From Planctomycetota bacterium (GTDB lineage Bacteria > Planctomycetota > UBA1135 > JAKEFM01): DNA of 64,000 nucleotides. The notes beneath the pieces are model-generated. The model was not told the origin of the DNA and did not search any database. It worked only from the letters and a program-made list of their open reading frames with translations. The stretch spans positions 1 to 64,000 of the forward strand of contig JAKEFM010000028.1 of the NCBI GenBank assembly GCA_022616055.1, read 5' to 3'. Positions within the stretch are counted from its first letter, which is position 1, and each line of letters starts with the position of its first letter. The position numbers and the translations under genes were made by a program. Of this stretch, positions 57,714 through 64,000 are shown in pieces.

Positions 57714-59626
57714 GGCGGGGCGCGCTCGCGGCGGGGGTCCTCCTCGCCCTCCTCGCCGCCCTCTTCGCCGCACGGCCGATCGCGAGCTGGGACTTCTGGT
57801 GGCACCTCGAGACGGGGCGCTGGATCCTCGGGCACGGGAGGCTGCCGGAGACCTTCCTCTTCGCCCACTCGGTCCCGGAGGGGACGCCCTGGACCCTGCA
57901 GGAGTGGGGGGCGGAGGTCCTCTTCGCCGCCGTCGACCGCGCCGCCGGGCTCGGCGGCGTGCGGGTCTTCGCCGGCGCGATCGCGGGGGCGATCGCGGCG
58001 CTCGCCTTCGCGCGGTTCCGGAAGGCGTGGGCGCCGCTGGCGCCCCTCGGGCTGGCGGCGTTCCTCCTCCTCCTCTTCGACGTCCTCGAGATCCGGCCGC
58101 AGCTGTTCACCATCCTCCTGCTGCTCCTCCTCGATCGGGGGATCGGGGACGGCGGCGCGCCCCGGACGAAGGCCGCGTGGGCGGCGGCCCTCGGGTGCGT
58201 CGTCCTCGCCGTCAACTTGCACGGGGCGGGGTTGCTCCTCCCGCTCTTCGCGGCCGCGGTCGCGGGCGGGGAGTGGCTGCGGTGCCGTCTCGTCCGATCG
58301 GACGAGGCGGGGAGGATCCCGAGCGGTGCCCTCGTCGGGTTCGCGGCGGCGGCGATCCTCGCCTCGGCGGTCCATCCGCAGGGGATCGCGATCCACCGCT
58401 ACGCCCTGGAGGCGAGCGCCTTCGGCCGGAGATGGGTGACGGAATGGTTCGCCTTCAGCCTGGATGCGACGAGAGGCTCGGTCGTATTCCCCGCGCGGGT
58501 CGCCGCGCTCGCGGCGTTCGCCGGGGCGGGGGGGCTCGGGCTCGCGCTCATCCTCCGGCGCGGTCCGAGGGGGGCGCTCCTCGCGGTCCCCCCCGCCCGC
58601 TGGCTCCTCCTCGCCGGGTCGGGAGCGCTCGCCTTCCGCGCGATGAAGTTCCTCTGGCTCGGCTTCTTCGCCCTCGACTTCGTGTTCCGGGCGGGGAAGG
58701 TGCTGGCCGGCGCGAGGGAGCCGAGGCTCGCCCGCCCTCTCTCCTGGGTCGCGCTCGCGGGCGCTGTCGCGGCGGCCTCCTTCCTGAGGGTTCACCCGTC
58801 GGTCGCCCGGATGCCGTCGACGGTGGCGGAGGGGTCGTACTTCCGGGAGCCGGTCGACCCTCGATCGGTCCCCCTCGCGGCGGCGCGGTTCGTCCGCGAG
58901 GCGCGCCTCGAGGGGAACCTCTTCAACTTCTACGGCTGGGGCGGCTACCTGATCCACGCCCTCGGCCCGCACCTGCCGGTCTTCGTCGACGGGCGGATGT
59001 TCGAGTACGGCGAGAGCGTCTTCCGGGACGGGTTCGCCCTGAGGGACTGGCGGAAGGCGCCGGATCGGGCCCGCGAGGTGGTCGCCCGGCGGGGGATCGG
59101 GATCACGATCTTCGACCGGGTCTGGTGCCCGCCGGGCGGATGCTTCGGGCCTGAGTGGGTCCTCGTCTACCGGGACCTCCAGGCGGCGGTCTTCGTCCGG
59201 GCGGGGACGGAGAACGAACGGCGGGCGCGCGAGAGGCTCGAGAGGGAGGGGGTCCCCCTCCCCTTCACGGAGTACGGGGCGGCGCGGGGCTCGCCGCCGT
59301 GGGCGCGGGAGAACGCCGTCCTGCCGGAGGAGGACCTCCGGCGCCTGGAGGGGCTCGTCGCCCGCGGGGACGCCGCCTCCCGGATGGAGGCCGCGAAGCT
59401 CTTCGATGCGGGGGGGGAACTCTTCCTGGGGAGCGTCGAGGCGGCCCTGCTCGACGCCGTCTCTATCCAACCGGGGCACCCCCACGCCCACTTCAACCTC
59501 GGCGTCGCCCGGGCGCGGATGGGGAGGGTCCCGGAGGCCCGGGACTCGCTGCGCCGCCACCTCGAGATCGTCCCGCGGGACGTCGAGGCCCGAGCCCTCC
59601 TCGCGCGCCTCGAGAGGGGGGGATGA
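57710..59626 (+). CDS. polytopic membrane protein with C-terminal TPR, apparent CTG start
   Basis: The product is about 638 residues. The frame has no ATG, GTG or TTG near its N-terminus. CTG 57710 overlaps the upstream TGA (CTGA), just as other genes here use GTGA or ATGA, and puts RRGALAAGVLLALLAALFAA directly at the start. There are about ten hydrophobic helices to residue 370, with the loop SWDFWWHLETGRWILGHGRLP resembling GT39-like membrane transferases. A soluble domain (FNFYGWGGYLIHALG, VFVDGRMFEYGE) and TPR-like helices (HPHAHFNLGVARARMGRVPEAR) follow. Function unknown. Confidence 0.68.
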   Translation: MRRGALAAGVLLALLAALFAARPIASWDFWWHLETGRWILGHGRLPETFLFAHSVPEGTPWTLQEWGAEVLFAAVDRAAGLGGVRVFAGAIAGAIAALAFARFRKAWAPLAPLGLAAFLLLLFDVLEIRPQLFTILLLLLLDRGIGDGGAPRTKAAWAAALGCVVLAVNLHGAGLLLPLFAAAVAGGEWLRCRLVRSDEAGRIPSGALVGFAAAAILASAVHPQGIAIHRYALEASAFGRRWVTEWFAFSLDATRGSVVFPARVAALAAFAGAGGLGLALILRRGPRGALLAVPPARWLLLAGSGALAFRAMKFLWLGFFALDFVFRAGKVLAGAREPRLARPLSWVALAGAVAAASFLRVHPSVARMPSTVAEGSYFREPVDPRSVPLAAARFVREARLEGNLFNFYGWGGYLIHALGPHLPVFVDGRMFEYGESVFRDGFALRDWRKAPDRAREVVARRGIGITIFDRVWCPPGGCFGPEWVLVYRDLQAAVFVRAGTENERRARERLEREGVPLPFTEYGAARGSPPWARENAVLPEEDLRRLEGLVARGDAASRMEAAKLFDAGGELFLGSVEAALLDAVSIQPGHPHAHFNLGVARARMGRVPEARDSLRRHLEIVPRDVEARALLARLERGG

Positions 59627-59634
59627 GGGGCGCG

Positions 59635-59838
59635 CTACTTGTGGCCGTTACCGTGCCGGGCTTCCTTGATCGCCTCGAGCTGCTTGTTGAACTTGCGCCA
59701 GGCGTCCTTCGAGAAGAGGGTGACGACCGACCCGCACTGGACGCAGTACGAGTGGCTGATGCTCATCAAGTAGCGGACGTTCTTCCCGCACTTCCTGCAC
59801 CACTTCTTCTCGCCGTAGAAATCGATGCTGTCGACCAC
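59635..59838 (-). CDS. small two-CxxC zinc-ribbon protein
   Basis: The product is 67 residues. GTG 59838 is preceded by GGAGG at a good distance, which decides the start over the longer open frame. Cysteines in CRKCGKN and CVQCGS form a zinc ribbon. The tail is basic (DAWRKFNKQLEAIKEARHGNGHK), suggesting nucleic-acid or ribosome binding (inference). It is divergent from the next zinc-binding gene and convergent with the CTG-start gene (8-base gap). Confidence 0.65.
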   Translation of the reverse strand: MVDSIDFYGEKKWCRKCGKNVRYLMSISHSYCVQCGSVVTLFSKDAWRKFNKQLEAIKEARHGNGHK

Positions 59839-60064
59839 GATCGGGCCTCCCGGCGCCGTCCTCCTTCGCTGCGTGCTGGAGCAAAGGGGTTGCCCCGGGC
59901 GGATGGGAGGAGGTCCCGGCGAGCGCAAGACGAAACGTCCGTTGGCGTTCCGCCGGGAGGAGGCCATCGGAAGGTAGACGCGCGCTCGCGCCGGAATGTT
60001 CAACGCGCTCGACGCTGGGGGGGGCGGACGTCGAGGAGAAGCGACATCCTCCCGGGCCCGGCGC

Positions 60065-60070
60065 TATCCT
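60065..60070 (+). promoter_or_regulatory. candidate -10 element TATCCT before the Cys-rich protein gene
   Basis: Hexamer 13 bases before TTG 60083. It lies inside the longer open frame from ATG 59996, supporting the shorter protein. Confidence 0.3.
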
Positions 60071-60082
60071 CCCCGATCCGCC

Positions 60083-60724
60083 TTGTCCGACTGTCGCTAC
60101 TGTCACCGGGCCCGCGGCAAGAGGACCTGCCCGGCCCTCGGGGGGCTGATTTGCGCCGCCTGCTGCGGGGAGCACCGCCGGGTGGAGATCGCCTGCCCCC
60201 AGGACTGCCCCTACCTCGGAGGGGAGCGCTACCAGGCCGGAAGGCGCCAGGAGCGGGGCGTCCAGAAGGGCTCCGACTACGTCCGGGCCCGGCTCCGGCT
60301 CTTCCCCGACGAGCAGACCTTCGCCTTCGCCATGGAGGTCGAGGAGCGGATCTACCGGTGGATGCGGGTCCACGAGGCGGTCGACGAGGCGACGGTCGCC
60401 GGAGCGCTCGACGCGCTGCAGGCCGCCCTCGGGACCGTGGTCGTCGCCTCGGTCCCCCCCCATCCGCTGGCGCGCGCCCTCGTCGAGGCGGCCCGGGACC
60501 CGAAGGGGCCCTTCGCGGCGTACCAGGAGAAGCGGGCCGGGGCGCGGGCCGGGATCGTCGCCAAGCTGGCGGAGGACGTCCGGTCCCGGGCCGGCTCCCC
60601 CCGCCGCTACGTCGACCTGCTCCGGCCCTTCTTCGACGAGGTCACCGACCCCCGGACCCTCGCCGCCGAGATGCGGACGCAGCCGGGGGAGCGCGTCTCC
60701 CGAGGCGGGATCATCCTCCCGTAG
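60083..60724 (+). CDS. Cys-rich zinc-binding protein of unknown function
   Basis: The product is 213 residues from TTG 60083. The first 45 residues hold a dense Cys pattern (CRYCHRARGKRTCPALGGLICAACCGEHRR, then ACPQDCPYL), typical of planctomycete zinc-finger proteins with a CxxC...CCG core. The rest is helical with repeated AxxALxAL patterns. No enzyme motif is seen. Its last 14 bases overlap the convergent queG gene. Confidence 0.6.
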   Translation: MSDCRYCHRARGKRTCPALGGLICAACCGEHRRVEIACPQDCPYLGGERYQAGRRQERGVQKGSDYVRARLRLFPDEQTFAFAMEVEERIYRWMRVHEAVDEATVAGALDALQAALGTVVVASVPPHPLARALVEAARDPKGPFAAYQEKRAGARAGIVAKLAEDVRSRAGSPRRYVDLLRPFFDEVTDPRTLAAEMRTQPGERVSRGGIILP

Positions 60725-61769
60725 GTCGGGGCGAGGTGGGGAGGTCCGCGCCGCGCCGTCCGAGGCGCCCCAGCGCCCAGGAGGCATGCTCCCGTACGAG
60801 GGGATCGGGGTCGGCCGCGGCGCGCTCGAGGGAAGGGCGAGCCGAGGGATCCCCGAGGTTGCCGAGGACGACGGCGGCGTTGCGGAGGAGCCCCGCCCGG
60901 CGGGGGCGCTTCATCGGGCTCCCCCGGAAGGTTTCCGCAAATGCCTCCTCGTCGAGATCGAGGATCCGGGGGAGGGGGAGGTCGAGGGAGGGGTGACGGC
61001 CGAATCGCTCCCCTCCCTCCGGAGCCTTCCACCCGAAGGGGCAGACCTCGCTGCAGACGTCGCACCCGAAGACCCAGTCCCCGAGGAGCGGGCGGATCCC
61101 CTCCGGGATCGGGCCCCGGTTCTCGATCGTGTGGTAGGAGAGGCAGCGGTTGGCGTCGACGACGAAGGGCTCGACGATCGCCCCGGTCGGGCAGGCCTCG
61201 ATGCAACGGGTGCAGGTGCCGCAGGTCCCGGCCACCCTCCGCCCGGCCTCCCCGGGCTCGGCATCCGTGACGAGCTCGGCGAGGAACGTCCAGGGCCCGA
61301 AGCGGGGGTGGAGGAGGTTCGCGCTCTTGCTCGGGAACCCGATGCCGGCCCGCGCCGCGTGCGAGCGCTCGAGGACCGGGCCGGCGTCGACGACCGGGCG
61401 GGCGCGCCGGACGAGCCCCTCCCGGCGCAGCCTCGAGAGGAGGCGGCGCAGCATCTTCCCGAGGACGCGGTGGTAGTCCCGGCCGAGGGCGTAGCGGGCG
61501 ACCTGGCCCGCCCCCCGGAAGCCCCCCGGCGCGCGGGCATGGTTGACGGCGAGGGAGAGGATGCTCCGGGCGCCCTCGAGGAGCCGGCGGGGGTCGAGGA
61601 GCCTCTCCCGGTTGCGCCGGACGTAGCCGATCCCCTCGGCGTCCCGCCCCTTGGCGAGCCAGTCCTCGAAGGCGGGGCCATCGGGGGGAGGGCTCGCCGG
61701 CCCGAGGGAGGCGAGGTCGAAGCCCTCCTCGAGCGCGGCGCTCTCGATCCGTTCGGCTCGGGTGGCCAC
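60711..61769 (-). CDS. queG: epoxyqueuosine reductase QueG
   Basis: The product is 352 residues from GTG 61769. It reduces epoxyqueuosine in tRNA to queuosine using cobalamin and two 4Fe-4S clusters. Seen: GIGYVRRNRERLLDPRRLLEGARSILSLAVNH, RYALGRDYHRVLGKMLRRL, the cluster motifs CGTCTRCIEACPTGAIV and CDVCSEVCPFG, the conserved CLSYHTIENRG and a C-terminal HEAT-like tail (LRNAAVVLGNLGD, VREHASWALGRLG). It completes the pathway whose previous step, QueA, is encoded at 44327-45385. Confidence 0.95.
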   Translation of the reverse strand: MATRAERIESAALEEGFDLASLGPASPPPDGPAFEDWLAKGRDAEGIGYVRRNRERLLDPRRLLEGARSILSLAVNHARAPGGFRGAGQVARYALGRDYHRVLGKMLRRLLSRLRREGLVRRARPVVDAGPVLERSHAARAGIGFPSKSANLLHPRFGPWTFLAELVTDAEPGEAGRRVAGTCGTCTRCIEACPTGAIVEPFVVDANRCLSYHTIENRGPIPEGIRPLLGDWVFGCDVCSEVCPFGWKAPEGGERFGRHPSLDLPLPRILDLDEEAFAETFRGSPMKRPRRAGLLRNAAVVLGNLGDPSARPSLERAAADPDPLVREHASWALGRLGRRGADLPTSPRPTGG

Positions 61770-61821
61770 GGGGGAGGGCCGGGGGGCGATCCCCCTAGGG
61801 GAGCCCCGGCGGGGGGAGGGG

Positions 61822-61849
61822 TTACATCTCCCCGGAGGAGGGGTATCTT
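61822..61849 (+). promoter_or_regulatory. candidate promoter for the second sigma-factor operon
   Basis: TTACAT (61822-61827) and TATCTT (61844-61849) are spaced by 16 bases, ending 36 bases before ATG 61886. Confidence 0.4.
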
Positions 61850-61885
61850 GGGCGGTGCGAGGCTCGACTTCGAGCCCCCGTTCCG

Positions 61886-62677
61886 ATGGACGGCCTCGTG
61901 CTTCCGGCCCCCGAGAAGGCGGAGCTGCTCCGCCGGCTTGAGGACATCGAACGCGCGACGGGCGTCCGCCCCCTCGCGGAGGCGCGCGCCCGGCTCGAGC
62001 GGGATGGCCTCGACGCGGTCCGGGACTTCCTCGACACGGTTCTCATGGACGTCTTTCGGACGACGGGGAGCGGCGCGGCCTTCTCCCTCCTCTACGAGCT
62101 GAACGGCCGCCCCTTCCTCGCCTCGATCGTCCAGCGGCTGCGCCGGATCGACCTCCCGCTCGACCCCGGCGACGTCCTCCACGAGGTCTTCTTCAACATC
62201 TACCGCTACCCGCACCGCTTCCACTCCGACCGCGAGGACGCCTTCCGGCACTGGACCCACCGGATCGTGAAGAACACGATCCTCAAGCAGTGGCGGTCCC
62301 GCTCCCGCACCGCCCGCTTCGAGCAGGCCGAGGAGGAGATCGCCGAGCGCCCGGACCGGCCCGACGTCGGCCCGGAGCGGGAGGCGATCGTGCGGGAGAG
62401 CGAGCGGGCCTGCACGTTCGCCTACCTCGTCTGCCTCCTCCACTACCTCCGCGCCTACCGCCGGCTCGCCCCGCGCGAGCGCCGGGCACTCTATCTCGTC
62501 GAGGTGAAGGGGGTCTCCTACCGCCACGCGGCGGAGGAGATCGGACTGCGCCTCGAGAACCTGAAGATGGTCATCTTCCGCGCCCGCAAGAAGATCTTCC
62601 GCTCCCTCGAGCTGGCGCTCTGCGCCGTCGCCGTCGAGGGGGGCCCTCCCGGGATGGGAGAGGAGAGGATGGGATGA
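61886..62677 (+). CDS. ECF-like sigma-70 family factor
   Basis: The product is 263 residues from ATG 61886. An extra N-terminal helical region of about 75 residues precedes region 2 (DPGDVLHEVFFNIYRYPHRF, then AFRHWTHRIVKNTILKQWRSR). Region 4 is at about residues 195-240 (LAPRERRALYLVEVKGVSYRHAAEEIGLRLENLKMVIFRARKKI). It is longer than typical ECF factors. The stop overlaps the ATG of the next gene (ATGA), which encodes a zinc-finger/TPR protein, the likely anti-sigma. Confidence 0.87.
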   Translation: MDGLVLPAPEKAELLRRLEDIERATGVRPLAEARARLERDGLDAVRDFLDTVLMDVFRTTGSGAAFSLLYELNGRPFLASIVQRLRRIDLPLDPGDVLHEVFFNIYRYPHRFHSDREDAFRHWTHRIVKNTILKQWRSRSRTARFEQAEEEIAERPDRPDVGPEREAIVRESERACTFAYLVCLLHYLRAYRRLAPRERRALYLVEVKGVSYRHAAEEIGLRLENLKMVIFRARKKIFRSLELALCAVAVEGGPPGMGEERMG

Positions 62678-63669
62678 AGAGCCCGTTCACCACCGACCCC
62701 TGCCTGCCGTTCCAGCTCGACCTCTCCTGCATCGTCGACCGGGAGCTGGACGACGAGCGGGCGGTCCGCCGCGCGCTCGTGCACCTCGAGGTCTGCGACC
62801 GCTGCCGGCGCTTCTTCGACGCGATCCGGGGCCAGATCGAGCTCCACCGAGGACTCGCCGACGCGGGCCGTCTCCTCGGCAAGATCCACGAGCTCGATTC
62901 CTCCGGGGTCTTCGCCCACGCCCTCGCGCGCGAGAACCTGCGGCGCCTCGCGGCGGTCCTCTACCGTCTCGGCAAGGCCTACCTCCTCCTCGCGGTCGAC
63001 CGCAAGTACATGGTCGAGGTCTTCGAGGAGCCGGTCCCCCCCGCCGCCTACAAGGCGCGCGGCTACCGCTGGGTGAGCGGCGTCTGCCGCCGCGGGGCGG
63101 GAGAGGGGACGGACTGGGTCGAGGCCCGGGCGCTCCTCAACGGGAAGCTCGAGCGCGTCGAGGACAACCTCGCGAAGGCGCGCGCGCTCCTCGGCGAGGC
63201 CCTGATCGTGAAGCCGAACTTCGCCGAGGCGCGGCTCTACCTCGGCTTCTGGCGGCAGGCGGGCGGGGACCTCGCCGGGGCGGAGTCGGAGTACCGCCGC
63301 GTCTTCCGCACCGCGCGCCGGCTCGCCAACCGCGCCCACGCGGCCGTGCAGCTCGGCCAGGTCTGGCACGAGCGCGGCGACTTCCGCCGCGCCGCGGTCG
63401 CCTACCGGTGGGTCATCGCGAGCGGGGCGGCCCGCCGCGACCGGCGGTTCTTCTTCGTCCACTACAACCTCGGCCTGGTCCTCGCGCGCCTCGGCAAGTT
63501 CGAGGCGTGCGTCGAGGCCTTCCGGACTCTCGGGGAACGCTACCCCGAGAGCGCCGGCCGCGTCCGGGGGTACCTCCAGGCCGCCCCCCAGTTCCGTTCC
63601 CTCCTCGATCGCAAGCCCGAGTTCCGCGCCCGGCTCGAGCGGGCCTGCGGGGCCGTGTTCGCCGCTTGA
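62674..63669 (+). CDS. soluble anti-sigma-like zinc-finger protein with TPRs
   Basis: The product is 331 residues from ATG 62674 (ATGA overlap with the sigma gene). An N-terminal zf-HC2-like domain has HxxxCxxC (HLEVCDRC). Unlike the anti-sigma at 7854 it has no membrane helix. A helical linker leads to TPRs at about residues 155-310 (LGEALIVKPNFAEARLYLGFWRQAGGDLAGAESEYRRVF, HERGDFRRAAVAYRWVI, FVHYNLGLVLARLGKFEACVEAFRTLG). TPRs would give a protein-binding input in the cytoplasm. It is followed 11 bases later by a secreted protein gene. Confidence 0.78.
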   Translation: MKSPFTTDPCLPFQLDLSCIVDRELDDERAVRRALVHLEVCDRCRRFFDAIRGQIELHRGLADAGRLLGKIHELDSSGVFAHALARENLRRLAAVLYRLGKAYLLLAVDRKYMVEVFEEPVPPAAYKARGYRWVSGVCRRGAGEGTDWVEARALLNGKLERVEDNLAKARALLGEALIVKPNFAEARLYLGFWRQAGGDLAGAESEYRRVFRTARRLANRAHAAVQLGQVWHERGDFRRAAVAYRWVIASGAARRDRRFFFVHYNLGLVLARLGKFEACVEAFRTLGERYPESAGRVRGYLQAAPQFRSLLDRKPEFRARLERACGAVFAA

Positions 63670-63680
63670 CAGGTGCTCGC

Positions 63681-64000
63681 ATGAAGTCCTCCCCGTTCCC
63701 GATCCGCCTCCTGCGGTGGTTCGCCTTCCTCCTGGTGCTGGCGACCCCGGTCCTCGCCCTCCCGCCCGACGGTCCGGTGGGCGCCGACTCCGGCGAGGAC
63801 GACCGCCCCGTCGGGAGTCTCCCGATCGTGACGCGGCCGGGCGGCCCGGACCTCCCGCCGTTCGACCCCACGCTCCCCGGGGTCTCGGTCTCCTTCCCGA
63901 CCCCGAAGGGGGGGACGGTCCGCCTCCTCGGTCCGAACGGCCGGCCCGTCGGCCCGACGATCCTCGTCCCTCGCGGCGCCCGCGCCATGCGCGTCGATCT
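63681..64000 (+). CDS. secreted protein, N-terminal part (cut by window edge)
   Basis: ATG 63681 starts 11 bases after the preceding stop and runs off the window (about 106 codons seen). A signal peptide is clear (IRLLRWFAFLLVLATPVLALPP). Next come an acidic Pro-rich linker (GADSGEDDRPVGSLP) and a possible beta-sandwich (VRLLGPNGRPVGPTILVP). The family is not recognised. Third gene of the sigma/anti-sigma operon, so it may be the exported output or sensor of that system, which is inference. Confidence 0.7.
   Translation, partial: MKSSPFPIRLLRWFAFLLVLATPVLALPPDGPVGADSGEDDRPVGSLPIVTRPGGPDLPPFDPTLPGVSVSFPTPKGGTVRLLGPNGRPVGPTILVPRGARAMRVD

Noticed and set aside
59996-60082. N-terminal extension of the Cys-rich protein from ATG 59996
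   Set aside because: The extra 29 residues are low-complexity and contain the putative -10 at 60065-60070; TTG 60083 starts directly at the Cys cluster.
1-64000. CRISPR arrays, insertion sequences, prophage or attachment sites
   Set aside because: No regularly spaced repeats, transposase, integrase or phage structural genes, and no direct repeat flanking the tRNA genes, were seen.

Overview
The window is very G+C-rich chromosomal DNA from a bacterium. Long open frames occur on both strands, third codon positions are almost all G or C, and GTG and TTG starts are common. I infer a member of the Planctomycetota, lineage not determined. The pointers are two secreted FG-GAP proteins ending in a GSGCPGSGG-type domain, a PEGA lipoprotein of the kind common in that phylum, a YdjY-domain protein, a large carboxypeptidase-regulatory-repeat protein, many sulfatase, HEAT and TPR proteins, and sigma/anti-sigma pairs joined to TPR proteins. 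I saw no insertion sequence, prophage, CRISPR array or rRNA. The density and mix of genes look like ordinary chromosome with a few accessory cassettes.

Layout. Bases 1-2710: end of a family 2 glycosyltransferase, then a membrane glycosyltransferase with TPRs. Bases 2735-7064 (minus): a HEAT/VWA protein, a parvulin-type prolyl isomerase and the GTPase BipA. Bases 7309-11369: ECF sigma factor, membrane anti-sigma factor and TPR-CHAT caspase-like protease. Bases 11366-14837 (minus): two FG-GAP propeller paralogues. Bases 14975-16576 (minus): IscA-type carrier and cysteine desulfurase. Bases 16720-20866: small membrane proteins, DprA (minus), then archease and the RNA ligase RtcB. Bases 20928-26047: a GH172-like lipoprotein, DUF309, a membrane protein and an SGNH hydrolase. 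Bases 26168-26766: VapBC. Bases 26847-33093 (minus): ClpC, McsA, a frameshifted Clp_N gene, MurD, a PEGA lipoprotein, two tRNA-Ser genes and a bifunctional-nuclease protein. Bases 33178-42801 (plus): asparaginase, NAD(P)HX dehydratase, a HEAT/TPR protein, ThyX, a cysteine-less thioredoxin fold, a YdjY protein, a membrane protein and inositol-phosphate synthase. Bases 42671-51079: a cellulose-synthase-like glycosyltransferase (minus), QueA, a sulfatase homologue and ThiE (both minus), a CRTAC1-like protein and a TPR lipoprotein. Bases 51085-51839 (minus): MNT-HEPN pair. Bases 52013-61769: the regulatory-repeat protein, three zinc-ribbon proteins, an acyl-CoA synthetase, a membrane TPR protein and QueG. 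Bases 61886-64000: a second sigma/anti-sigma set and the start of a secreted protein.

How the genes work together. Neighbouring genes are often coupled by 4-base start/stop overlaps (GTGA, ATGA, TTGA and once CTGA). The most interesting assembly is the sigma - anti-sigma - TPR-CHAT operon. A predicted exported, membrane-anchored caspase-like protease is encoded next to a membrane-spanning anti-sigma factor, which suggests a proteolytic switch for transcription. Protein quality control (ClpC with McsA but no McsB in this window), RNA repair (RtcB with archease), queuosine synthesis (QueA, QueG), Fe-S assembly and two toxin-antitoxin modules are the other coherent units. Promoters, where visible, are AT-rich -10 hexamers (TATAAA, TAGAAT, TACAAC, TATCCT) standing out in GC-rich gaps. 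No gene-free stretch exceeds 300 bases.
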